32,038 nucleotides of DNA. Source: Treponema sp. Lineage in GTDB: Bacteria; Spirochaetota; Spirochaetia; Treponematales; Treponemataceae. The stretch lies in contig JAGCYQ010000220.1 in the NCBI GenBank assembly GCA_017960765.1, positions 1 through 32,038 of the forward strand. Direction: 5' to 3'. This document shows positions 20,724 through 27,646 of this stretch, piece after piece. Each line of letters starts with the position of its first letter. Position 1 is the first letter of the stretch. The notes under the pieces are model-generated. The model made no database searches. It was not told the DNA's origin and saw nothing but the letters and a program-made list of their open reading frames with translations. The position numbers were made by a program, and so were the translations under genes.

Positions 20724-21392
20724 TTATGAAGCTTTCTTGCCCTTGCAGGCTTCGATATATTTCTGGATTTTTTCCAAGTCATTGTCCTTGATGGCCTGTT
20801 CAGCCCCGGCCTTCATCTTCGGGCGGTCGTCAAGAGCACCGTCCTTAAGGAACTTCTGAAGGTCGATTATTGCCTGTGTGCCTCCTTCTACCTGTAGCGG
20901 TGTCCCGGCAGGGAGTGCCCATGCAGGGAGTGCGGGAGGGTCCCACTTGAAGTATTTCTTGTCCTTCGTCTGGCCAGTGTACTTTCCTTTTTTTCCGTCA
21001 GGAGCGATGACTGCCCATGATTCCTTGAGGTTGTACAAATAGCGGCCTATGCCCCAGCCAGTTGAGGCAGCCCGCTTCATTGCGCCGGAGAGACCACCTT
21101 TTACAGCTTCAATATTTGTATTTTCTGCACCATCGTATTTTGTCACCCATTCTCCGTCAATCTTAATTGAAAGACCGCAAAGGATTCCGCCGTCTGGTCC
21201 TTTTATAAACTCGTTCTTCCAGTTTTCAGGCCCTACAACTTCGTCAAGCCTGTTTTGGATTGCACGGTTTGTAACGTATGCCAGAACAAGTCCCCAGAAC
21301 TTACCGTCCTTTTCGCCACAAGACTGTAGGCGGAACTCCAAGTCATCAAAAGGAAAAGGTTCCTTTAGTTTTGCCAAATCAAAATCACTCAT
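20724..21392 (-). CDS. Rad52/Rad22-family single-strand annealing protein
   Basis: 222 residues. The N-terminal 150 residues show the Rad52/DdrA pattern: LAYVTNRAIQNRLDEVVGPENW, then GGILCGLSIKIDGEW, a KYDGAENTNIEAVKGGLSGA segment and KRAASTGWGIGRYLYN. This core forms oligomeric rings that anneal complementary single strands. The C-terminal 70 residues are a helical tail (KGKKAS end). It would pair SSB-coated strands produced by the SbcCD-like nuclease. AGGAGGT seven bases before ATG lies within the last codons of the HNH gene. Confidence 0.9.
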   Translation of the reverse strand: MSDFDLAKLKEPFPFDDLEFRLQSCGEKDGKFWGLVLAYVTNRAIQNRLDEVVGPENWKNEFIKGPDGGILCGLSIKIDGEWVTKYDGAENTNIEAVKGGLSGAMKRAASTGWGIGRYLYNLKESWAVIAPDGKKGKYTGQTKDKKYFKWDPPALPAWALPAGTPLQVEGGTQAIIDLQKFLKDGALDDRPKMKAGAEQAIKDNDLEKIQKYIEACKGKKAS

Positions 21393-21393
21393 G

Positions 21394-22188
21394 TTAGCAC
21401 CTCCTGCTTTTATTTGTTTGTAAAGGTAGCGTTAAAGCCCTTTCAATATCCCATCCGTGATATATTCTTTGGTTAAGAGCTGAGTAAGGTAGCCCTATTT
21501 CCTCAGCCCATGATTTAATGTTTTGAGTTTTTCCTTTGAAAGTAAGCATGATGTCATGTTCTCTTACTTTTTTAGAGAATGCTTCTTCTAAAGAATATTT
21601 ACCAGCTTCAGAGTTTCTGATTCTTTGTTCAAGAATCTTACGCTTCATTCCAATCTTGTCCGCCCATTCAGAAACTGTATGAGTTTCTCCATTGAAAGTA
21701 ATGAACTTATTGGAAGTCTTGTTATTAGCCTGTATCTTAGAATTAACCCATCTGCAATTTTCAGGAGAATATCCTTTATTTGGATCTATCCTGTCAATCG
21801 AAAGGTTATCCTTGTAGCCATTCTCTTTTGCCCATTTTATAAAATTGGTTACATCTTTCATCCATTCATCGCAAACGGTTATACCCCTTTGTCCATAATG
21901 GAGATAAGAATGGTCATTTTTGTTGTAGCACCGAACCCTCATGCCGTGGTAAATATGATAAAGCCTTGTATTACTAAGCTTATGCTTAGAATTTCTTATA
22001 CGACTTGTTTCTAGTATCAAGCAACCGCAACTTCTGGTTAAATTGCGCGTCAGCCTAGAACCACAAACAACCGAAGTTTTACCACAATCGCAAATACAGT
22101 TCCAATAAGCGTGAGTTTCTTTTACGTATGCAAAAGACAAGACTGTAAGCATATTAAACTTCTGACCAGTCAAATCTTTGTGCTTCAT
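21394..22188 (-). CDS. HNH/AP2-type homing endonuclease-like protein
   Basis: 264 residues, AGGAGGAAT before ATG. Residues 29-58 hold a zinc-ribbon-like NCICDCGK...SCGCL; the nuclease core includes CYNKNDHSYLHYGQRGITVC, then LSIDRIDPNKGYSPENCRWV, the conserved HNH/AP2 element of phage free-standing endonucleases. Two NUMOD-like DNA-binding repeats follow (TVSEWADKIGMKRKILEQRI and a similar SWAEEIGLPYSALNQRI). It would nick or cut intronless alleles and spread itself. It is AT-richer than the rad52-like gene and its neighbours and sits tightly between two cassettes, as expected for a recent insertion. It could instead be a resident recombination nuclease. Confidence 0.82.
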   Translation of the reverse strand: MKHKDLTGQKFNMLTVLSFAYVKETHAYWNCICDCGKTSVVCGSRLTRNLTRSCGCLILETSRIRNSKHKLSNTRLYHIYHGMRVRCYNKNDHSYLHYGQRGITVCDEWMKDVTNFIKWAKENGYKDNLSIDRIDPNKGYSPENCRWVNSKIQANNKTSNKFITFNGETHTVSEWADKIGMKRKILEQRIRNSEAGKYSLEEAFSKKVREHDIMLTFKGKTQNIKSWAEEIGLPYSALNQRIYHGWDIERALTLPLQTNKSRRC

Positions 22189-22200
22189 CTTATTCCTCCT

Positions 22201-22410
22201 TCATTCTTCAAAGAAAAAACCAGACATGTTCTTTACCTGTTCGTCTGGCTTTTCCTTCTCCTCTTTAAGCTTTTCCTTGGCCTTGCTGAGTATCTTGTCC
22301 ATCTCACCTTTAGGGAGAAACATAGCCGCCAGCAGGAACGGGAATATGAGCATATCTGTTCCTGCTTTCATAAGCTTATGCATTTCATCTTCTCTCTCTT
22401 TGTCCGTCAT
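22201..22410 (-). CDS. Small membrane-anchored helical protein (69 aa)
   Basis: ATG 22410 is used rather than the TTG just before it; AAGGAGC lies eleven bases upstream. One hydrophobic segment, MLIFPFLLAAMFLP, is flanked by charged helices; the C-terminal half is Lys/Glu-rich. The family is not recognised. Confidence 0.65.
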   Translation of the reverse strand: MTDKEREDEMHKLMKAGTDMLIFPFLLAAMFLPKGEMDKILSKAKEKLKEEKEKPDEQVKNMSGFFFEE

Positions 22411-22413
22411 CAA

Positions 22414-22725
22414 TCAAAACAGCTCCTTGTCCTTTGCTTGGTTCCTGGGCTTCTTGTTGCTCCTGATGAACTTCTCAACGTCGCTCAGCTTGTAGAGCAC
22501 CCTTCTGCCCCACCTTACGCAAGGGATTGAAGGAGGAATTGAGGATATTGTCGGGCATCTGAGGTATTCCATAGTCTCTTCTGCCGTCATGTTCCTGTCA
22601 TTCATGTACCAAGTGGTCAGGATTTCAATGTCGTTCAAGAGGTCCCTGACAGCATTAACGCGGTCAGAGATTTCCTTCTTGAAGTCTTCTTTTGTCGTGA
22701 AACTTAACTCTTCTGTGTCTACCAT
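22414..22725 (-). CDS. Excisionase/MerR-like HTH protein
   Basis: 103 residues, with GAGGATTAAG before ATG 22725. N-terminal MVDTEELSFTTKED is helical; residues 45-95 (MTAEETMEYLRCPTISSI, then WGRRVLYKLSDVEKFI) are a helix_turn_helix_17 domain like excisionases. It is the first phage gene downstream of the TnpB element, and its first 13 residues are duplicated just upstream. It may direct recombination or act as an operon regulator. Confidence 0.75.
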   Translation of the reverse strand: MVDTEELSFTTKEDFKKEISDRVNAVRDLLNDIEILTTWYMNDRNMTAEETMEYLRCPTISSIPPSIPCVRWGRRVLYKLSDVEKFIRSNKKPRNQAKDKELF

Positions 22726-22768
22726 CTTAATCCTCTTTTGTCGTGAAACTTAATTCTTCTGTATCAAC
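22685..22768 (-). repeat. 46-bp-offset tandem repeat at the start of the HTH gene
   Basis: On the minus strand, the copy at 22731-22768 and the copy at 22685-22722 agree at 34 of 38 positions. All four differences fall in third codon positions, so both copies encode VDTEELSFTTKED. The upstream copy is in an ORF that runs from a TAG to a TAA after only 17 codons. Confidence 0.85.
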
Positions 22769-22960
22769 CTTGAAGTATCTCTAGCTAAAGCAGGGAGATT
22801 TTGAGAGTTCTCACGAAATCTCTCTTTCTGTTTCAACGAACGCTCCAGACTTGGTTAATGCAAGACTAACTAGCCTTTTCGCGCCCTCCGCAGACCTAAA
22901 TTTCTCAGCTTCCCTGAGTATTTTTATTGCATTGTTTTTCAGGTTTATTGCCGCATTCAA
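22769..22960 (-). ncRNA. Candidate omega RNA at the TnpB element right end
   Basis: In IS605-family elements the guide RNA overlaps the 3' end of tnpB and runs through the right-end hairpin. Here the hairpin at 22777-22799 lies at the expected place, and the guide would begin at 22768 with GTTGATACAGAAG. The 5' limit is a guess. Confidence 0.3.
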
Positions 22961-24052
22961 GTCACGGTTATGCTCTGTATGACATACAGGGCATGTCCAG
23001 TGGCGCATTGAAAGCGTCAAGTCCGATTTTTTATACCCGCAGACATGGCACAGTTTAGAACTTGCAAAGAACCTATCAGCCCTTACAACAGAACAATCAT
23101 AACGCTTAGATTTTTCTTCAAGCCTTCTTGTAAACATCCCCCAGGAACTATCTACGTAATTCTTTGCATTCTTACTGGCTCTCAAAAGACCTCTTATAGT
23201 CAAGTCCTCAATGCCTATAACATTGTATTTTCTGACAAGCCTAAGTGTTTCTTTTTCAATCCAGTCTTTCCGTGAATTGGCAATGTGTTGCTCAATTCGA
23301 GCAACCTTAATTCTTGCCTTCTCACGGTTAGAAGAACCTTTCTGTTTCCTTGCAAGCCGTCTCTCAAGCCTTCTTAAATTCTTTAGATGAGCTTGCTTCT
23401 GCTGTATATATCCAAAATCCTTACCTGTCAGACCATTACTGCTTACATACAAATTAACAGGAGAGAAATCTAATCCTACAGCTTGGTTTTCGCTTTTAGA
23501 CTTAGGTTTTTCTTCTACTTCAAAAAGTATGCTTGCGTAATACTGACCACTCGTTTTTTTACTTATGGTTATATTACAAACATTATCATTTGCATTGAGC
23601 CATTTAGGAAGTTTCCTGTTTTTGAATTTTATCTTTCCAACTTTAGGAAGTACGATTTTTCTTTCGGGCCAGATAAATTTGCACCTTAACTCTCTGTAAG
23701 AACTTTTATGTTTTTTTGAGTGAAACTTCGGAAACTTTGTAAGTCCTTTGAAAAACTTAAAAAACGCTCCCTCTTGGTCTCGTCTTGATTGCTGCAAAGC
23801 AACAGAACTAACCTCTTTCATGTATTCAAACTGTTGCCTGAGTTCTTTCTCAGTCGGAGCCTTATATGACTTATACAGTTCAATCTTTTGTTGTTTCGTG
23901 AGGTCCTTACCCCTTATGTTTCTGTCGTAAAAATCAAGTCGTAAAGCAAGTATTGTATTATATACTTGGCGACAGCAGCCCAGTGTTTTGTTTATTAGAA
24001 CTGCCTGTTCCTGAGTAGGATAAATTCTCACTTTCAACGACAAACGCCTCAT
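22811..24052 (-). CDS. tnpB: TnpB-type RNA-guided nuclease/transposon protein
   Basis: 413 residues. N-terminal LKVRIYPTQEQAVLINKTLG is typical of OrfB/TnpB. RuvC residues are present: Asp in VGLDFSPVNLY, Glu in IGIEDLTIRG, and Asp in HNRDLNAAINLKN. A zinc ribbon has CHVCGY and CPVCH. The protein therefore looks catalytically complete, unlike TldR-type repressors that have lost RuvC residues. TnpB uses an omega RNA guide to cut DNA and help keep the element; transposition would need TnpA supplied in trans. GGAG lies ten bases before ATG 24052. It is AT-richer than the membrane genes upstream. Confidence 0.92.
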   Translation of the reverse strand: MRRLSLKVRIYPTQEQAVLINKTLGCCRQVYNTILALRLDFYDRNIRGKDLTKQQKIELYKSYKAPTEKELRQQFEYMKEVSSVALQQSRRDQEGAFFKFFKGLTKFPKFHSKKHKSSYRELRCKFIWPERKIVLPKVGKIKFKNRKLPKWLNANDNVCNITISKKTSGQYYASILFEVEEKPKSKSENQAVGLDFSPVNLYVSSNGLTGKDFGYIQQKQAHLKNLRRLERRLARKQKGSSNREKARIKVARIEQHIANSRKDWIEKETLRLVRKYNVIGIEDLTIRGLLRASKNAKNYVDSSWGMFTRRLEEKSKRYDCSVVRADRFFASSKLCHVCGYKKSDLTLSMRHWTCPVCHTEHNRDLNAAINLKNNAIKILREAEKFRSAEGAKRLVSLALTKSGAFVETEREIS

Positions 24053-24101
24053 TGTTTTTAGTCTCCGTTACATTCCTAAAAAGAGATTATTTATACTTTA
24101 T

Positions 24102-24130
24102 AGTATACAGACGATTGGTGAGATAGTCAA
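24102..24130 (-). promoter_or_regulatory. Strong minus-strand promoter upstream of tnpB and the recombination operon
   Basis: TTGACT (24125-24130), a 17-base spacer, then TATACT (24102-24107). A palindrome ATACT-ATAA-AGTAT overlaps the -10 and start region. It would transcribe tnpB and, by read-through, the HTH-HNH-rad52-sbcD-sbcC run. The 128 bases between the flanking genes are otherwise AT-rich with no ORF. Confidence 0.65.
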
Positions 24131-24180
24131 GAAAATACTTTATTAAATACAGATATTATTATATATTTTTTACTTTTTCT

Positions 24181-24327
24181 TTATGTTATTTCTTTATTCT
24201 CGGAGAGTTCCTTCTTAATCTCCTTGAACCTTCGGGCTCCGTCTGACACAAGGCATCCTACTGCCGCTATCAAAGCGATAAGAATCTGTAAGATGGCACC
24301 TAATGCAATAAAGAGACATGTTATCAT
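24181..24327 (-). CDS. 48-residue membrane protein
   Basis: The start at ATG 24327 is fixed by AAGGAGA seven bases upstream; it lies just after the stop of the large membrane protein. It has one long hydrophobic segment (MITCLFIALGAILQILIALI and on) and a charged C-terminal helix (KEIKKELSENK). Size and topology fit a holin-like or accessory membrane peptide; not proven. Confidence 0.65.
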   Translation of the reverse strand: MITCLFIALGAILQILIALIAAVGCLVSDGARRFKEIKKELSENKEIT

Positions 24328-24331
24328 AATT

Positions 24332-25261
24332 TTATCTCCTTTTCTTTGTTGAAAAAATATTGCCGATTGCGGAAAGGGCAATTCCCAGTCCAGCGGCATC
24401 CATAAGGGTTTCGATGTGCGGCAGGTACAGCTTTCCGGCTTTCTTTGCCAGTTTGTAGAATGACTTCTCGAACGTTACCGAGACGAAGAAGAGGGAAAGG
24501 AAAAGCAGCACCATGCCGGGGGCAAGGAGCGGTATTCCGAGAAACCATGTCTTCAGTGTTATGGTAGAGTATTCCCCTGTGCAGCATATCAGAAGTACAG
24601 TGGACAGAATTACAGGAATTATGACACATGCCGTCAGGGTTCTCTTGTTCTTAAAGGCGTCTTCCACCAGTTCCCTTTCAAGCTGGTACTGGCCGGACTT
24701 CAAGTACAAGTCCCTTTCCACCTCAACCTCGTGCTCCTTGATTTCTTCCTCCGTCCTAAGAGCCCCTTCGTTGAAGCTCCATTCCAGGTATTCAAGTGCG
24801 CTGTAGGTTTCAGGTTTGGCTTCAATGAACTCGTCATACCTGCTTACAAGCGCAAGGTTCTTGTTGTAAGTCTCGTAGCCTTCGCTCTTCGGGGAGGACA
24901 TGCCGCCCTTCTCCATGTCTTCCAGTTCCTTCCATATCTTCGCGCTCACCCTTGAAGCCTTACCCTTCAGAACTTCAAGCCTTACGGTGAAGGCAGGGTC
25001 GTCACTGTCAGGCTTCCTGTCTACTGGCTGGCTCTTTGGCTTGTGGAGGAACCACTTTGCCCAGTTGGTAACGAATATCAGTATGTACCTTAGTACGCAC
25101 ACTATGCTTGCAATGTACATGAACCATGCAGGAAGGGCAAATAGAGAACCCTTCAGAAAGGCTTTATGCGTGAAGTTAAACCATCCCTCCGTAGGAATGA
25201 GGCTTAGATTCCTTTCAAACCAATCTACAATATCTTCAAGAATCAGGTCGAAATTGTACAT
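24332..25261 (-). CDS. Multi-pass membrane protein with large soluble loop
   Basis: 309 residues, AAAGGAGGT before ATG. Hydrophobic segments lie at about 40-66, 210-230 and 236-262. Between the first and second is a roughly 140-residue charged, helical domain rich in Lys, Glu and Arg. The C-terminus (STKKRR) is basic. No known family is recognised. With its two membrane neighbours it forms a three-gene membrane module that could serve lysis, exclusion of other phages or envelope binding. Confidence 0.72.
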   Translation of the reverse strand: MYNFDLILEDIVDWFERNLSLIPTEGWFNFTHKAFLKGSLFALPAWFMYIASIVCVLRYILIFVTNWAKWFLHKPKSQPVDRKPDSDDPAFTVRLEVLKGKASRVSAKIWKELEDMEKGGMSSPKSEGYETYNKNLALVSRYDEFIEAKPETYSALEYLEWSFNEGALRTEEEIKEHEVEVERDLYLKSGQYQLERELVEDAFKNKRTLTACVIIPVILSTVLLICCTGEYSTITLKTWFLGIPLLAPGMVLLFLSLFFVSVTFEKSFYKLAKKAGKLYLPHIETLMDAAGLGIALSAIGNIFSTKKRR

Positions 25262-25273
25262 AACACACCTCCT

Positions 25274-25648
25274 TTATCTTAATATGATTCTGGCGAACCT
25301 GGTTAGTTCAGCTATACAGAATACTGCCGGGACGAACAGCCTGTTCCTTACCACCGCGACAAGGAACCATAGGAATCGTCCCCTCTTGGTACTGAGGTTT
25401 ATGAACAGCGAGTCGGCGGCCTCAAAGCCTATCATCATGCAAATCTTCTCAAGGTACACGAACCACAGTATGACTACGGTTATCATTGCAACCTTAAGGA
25501 TTGGATTTACAAAAGGATTTGGGCTCCTTATCTCAAGGCTCAGTACGGGAGGGTAAGCCAGGTCTGCAAGGACGTAGGCTATCTCCATAAAAATAAAGAC
25601 TGCCGCAATGAATGCAAGCAGTCCCATTATGAAGTTTATCAAAGGCAT
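25274..25648 (-). CDS. Three-pass membrane protein
   Basis: 124 residues with AGGAGGAGC before ATG. Hydrophobic segments at about 5-32, 50-72 and 93-112. Basic residues near the end (RFARIILR) suggest a cytosolic C-terminus. It begins the membrane module 12 bases upstream of the 309-residue protein. The family is not recognised. Confidence 0.7.
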   Translation of the reverse strand: MPLINFIMGLLAFIAAVFIFMEIAYVLADLAYPPVLSLEIRSPNPFVNPILKVAMITVVILWFVYLEKICMMIGFEAADSLFINLSTKRGRFLWFLVAVVRNRLFVPAVFCIAELTRFARIILR

Positions 25649-25657
25649 AGGCTCCTC

Positions 25658-25861
25658 CTATTCGGTGTCCTCTACAATTTCAAAGGTGCAGTCCTTCCAC
25701 TCCTTCGCCTCATTCGATTGAGTCCAGTTCTCGGCTTGTTCCCTTGAGTCAAAGAACATGTAGTTGTCACAGTCCGTTGTGGCCGTGTTGTCATACCCTA
25801 CATTGTAACTTTCAGGATAACCGTCGAGGCTGACCCTTGTGGCAATGACATAGAATTTCAT
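25658..25861 (-). CDS. Small hypothetical protein (67 aa)
   Basis: ATG 25861 is chosen because GGGGGA precedes it by five bases; an in-frame upstream extension has none. The form MKFYVIATRVSLDGYPESYN then YMFFDSREQAENWTQSNEAK is that of a small alpha/beta phage protein. Acidic end. Confidence 0.7.
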   Translation of the reverse strand: MKFYVIATRVSLDGYPESYNVGYDNTATTDCDNYMFFDSREQAENWTQSNEAKEWKDCTFEIVEDTE

Positions 25862-25880
25862 ATTTCCCCCTTGTTGTTTG

Positions 25881-26165
25881 CTACTGTTTAATACTGTTAT
25901 TATATACTTTTTCCCTTGTGCTTTCAAGCTGAGTATTCACAAGCCCCCTCACATCATCCACAAGGCCGTCCATATAGGGCTCGTTTATCCCGAAGTGCCT
26001 GCACAGTTCCTTCATCATAAACGAACGCTTCCCCATTATGCTGTTCACTATTATGTAGTTGGCGATGCTCTCCGCAAGGAGGGTGTCTGACCTTGCCATG
26101 CCGTCAGCATAGCCGTCATTATACCCCTTGCGGTACATGGCATTTTCAAACTTTCCGTCCAGCAT
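25881..26165 (-). CDS. Hypothetical helical protein (94 aa)
   Basis: The start at ATG 26165 is fixed by AGGAGG inside the last codons of the upstream gene. 'YRKGYNDGYADGMARSDTLL' is followed by a helical part, KRSFMMKELCRHFGINEPYM, that might be a helix-turn-helix. Function not recognised. Confidence 0.7.
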   Translation of the reverse strand: MLDGKFENAMYRKGYNDGYADGMARSDTLLAESIANYIIVNSIMGKRSFMMKELCRHFGINEPYMDGLVDDVRGLVNTQLESTREKVYNNSIKQ

Positions 26166-26166
26166 T

Positions 26167-26517
26167 TCAGCCCTCCTCTGGTTCATACATTCTTCCGACA
26201 ATTTCCCAGTCCTTTATAAGATAAACTCCGTTGTCTCCGTTGTCGCAGTCAAGGCGGTCAAGGATGTCGATTCCCACTCCAGTTCCCTTTATTCCTCCGT
26301 CACCGTCAATGTTGTTGGCAATGACCTGGCACAACCTTGCCCAGCCATAGTTGTCATACTCCGGGTTCCTTACGCCAGCTTCCTTGGCTTCCTTAAGGAA
26401 GCGTTCAACGTCATCCCTGCTTCCGTACCAGTGGACGTAGATTCCAATCTTGTCTCCTTTGAGTGTTCCGTCCTCATTGAGTGCGTCTGCCGTTGTGATT
26501 ACTGCCCTGTTTCCCAT
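26167..26517 (-). CDS. Conserved phage hypothetical protein (MGNRAVI family)
   Basis: 116 residues from ATG 26517 (GGAGGAA upstream). MGNRAVITT, then IGIYVHWYGSRDDVERFL, and DCDNGDNGVYLIKDWEIVGR near the end: a pattern that recurs in small phage and plasmid proteins of unknown role. Cytosolic and acidic. Confidence 0.75.
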   Translation of the reverse strand: MGNRAVITTADALNEDGTLKGDKIGIYVHWYGSRDDVERFLKEAKEAGVRNPEYDNYGWARLCQVIANNIDGDGGIKGTGVGIDILDRLDCDNGDNGVYLIKDWEIVGRMYEPEEG

Positions 26518-26531
26518 AGTCTTGTTCCTCC

Positions 26532-26777
26532 TTATGAACACACCTTTCTGTATGTAGCGTTGACAACTTCCCAGATGGCACACGGAACTGACTCGCAGGC
26601 TGTGTTGACCTCAAGGAAGTTCCTTTCCTTCCATTCGTCCACAGTCCCCTTGTTGTATACATAGGAGAGCACGACCTTTTCCTTCTTGTAGTCAATGTGG
26701 TCTATTCCCACACGGCTGTTCATCTTGCTTATGATGTTGTCCAGAGCCTCGATGTCTTCCTTACTGAACCTTTCCAT
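26532..26777 (-). CDS. Small hypothetical protein (81 aa)
   Basis: GGGAGGAAT before ATG. An N-terminal helix (MERFSKEDIEALDNIISKMN), then a beta hairpin and a Cys-containing end. The family is not recognised. Confidence 0.7.
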   Translation of the reverse strand: MERFSKEDIEALDNIISKMNSRVGIDHIDYKKEKVVLSYVYNKGTVDEWKERNFLEVNTACESVPCAIWEVVNATYRKVCS

Positions 26778-26778
26778 C

Positions 26779-27129
26779 TTATTCCTCCCCTGTTATGATA
26801 GGCCGATGTGTAGCGATGTTAAACTCATTGGTCTCCAACTTGAAGGTTGTGTCTATTTCCTCCAGGTCTTCGTCGTCAATGTTCTCAACGTCTATCAGCT
26901 TTACATACTGGTCAGTCCTCTCAAGAACCTTGACCTGCTCACCGTCACAGCAAAGCCTCATGTTTGAGTTCACGGTGCGGTAGAGGTCATAGTAGTAGTC
27001 GTTCCCGTAAGGCTCTCTTCTTATTACATGGTCATAGCATGTCTGAACCACGCTTCCGTTGCTTTGATAGCGGCCGAGGTATGTAAACAAGGCCCCAAGG
27101 TCAAGGCATTCAATTTCTTCATTTTCCAT
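26779..27129 (-). CDS. Acidic hypothetical protein
   Basis: 116 residues from ATG 27129, which has GGAGG eight bases ahead; ATG 27135 lies too close to the same site. Strongly acidic centre (NIDDEDLEEIDTTF). The family is not recognised. Confidence 0.68.
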   Translation of the reverse strand: MENEEIECLDLGALFTYLGRYQSNGSVVQTCYDHVIRREPYGNDYYYDLYRTVNSNMRLCCDGEQVKVLERTDQYVKLIDVENIDDEDLEEIDTTFKLETNEFNIATHRPIITGEE

Positions 27130-27141
27130 TTTCATTTCCTC

Positions 27142-27456
27142 CTAGTTAATTTTCCAAAACGCAACTTTGTTTTCCCTTATTGCGCTTTCCAATACATCCT
27201 GGGATTCTTCACTTGTGTATTCATTGTCCAGCCAGTCCTTTACGTCTTGCCACGTCTGTTCCTCCCTTTCTTTCTGAAGCCAGTCACACGGAACTGCAAA
27301 TATAATCTCGCACTCTTCATCAAGTATTTCCGTCTTCCCGTCAATTTCCTCTGTTTCTGCAGGAACGATACAGGACAGGTTTACAAGCGGTTTATGCTTC
27401 CCGTAGTCAAAGTAACGAACCCTTTCAAGTGCCAGTTCAAAATCAGTCTTTGTCAT
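27142..27456 (-). CDS. Acidic hypothetical protein (104 aa)
   Basis: ATG 27456 is preceded by GGAGGAAAG; the longer frame has no ribosome site and overlaps the gene upstream. 'DFELALERVRYFDYGKHKPL' and a C-terminal 'WQDVKDWLDNEYTSEESQDV' suggest mixed alpha/beta. Function unknown. Confidence 0.72.
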   Translation of the reverse strand: MTKTDFELALERVRYFDYGKHKPLVNLSCIVPAETEEIDGKTEILDEECEIIFAVPCDWLQKEREEQTWQDVKDWLDNEYTSEESQDVLESAIRENKVAFWKIN

Positions 27457-27466
27457 TTCTTTCCTC

Positions 27467-27646
27467 CTATCCGAATATGTAGTCAAATGCCTTGGTACTG
27501 TCATTCCAGCACCAGTCATCCAGCTGCTCATAGCTCCACCCTTTCTTGCTGCGGAGCCTTTCAAGTTCCTTCTCTGCAATCTTCCCCTGCTCTGCCGTCA
27601 TTTCCATTCCGTCGAACAGGTTTTCAACTACGTCATGTATTGTCAT
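27467..27646 (-). CDS. 59-residue acidic helical protein
   Basis: ATG 27646 overlaps the stop of the upstream gene (ATGA), and AGGAGG lies four bases ahead. Helical, with a Trp-rich end (WSYEQLDDWCWND). Family unknown; gene reality is supported by the ribosome site, coupling and the closely packed neighbours. Confidence 0.68.
   Translation of the reverse strand: MTIHDVVENLFDGMEMTAEQGKIAEKELERLRSKKGWSYEQLDDWCWNDSTKAFDYIFG

Larger units (their letters stand above)
22769..24110 (-). mobile_element. IS200/IS605-family TnpB-only element (IS1341-like), limits approximate
   Basis: It holds one intact tnpB and no tnpA. After the tnpB stop, the minus strand has a hairpin ATCTC/GAGAT (22795-22799 with 22777-22781) followed by ACTTCAAG ending near 22769; this resembles the subterminal hairpin of IS605 right ends. 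Upstream of tnpB the palindrome ATACT-ATAA-AGTAT may be part of the left end. Ends were not confirmed by an empty site. Confidence 0.6.

Noticed and set aside
22811-24052. TldR-type (nuclease-dead TnpB) repressor
   Set aside because: All three RuvC acidic residues and the zinc ribbon are present, so it looks nuclease-competent.
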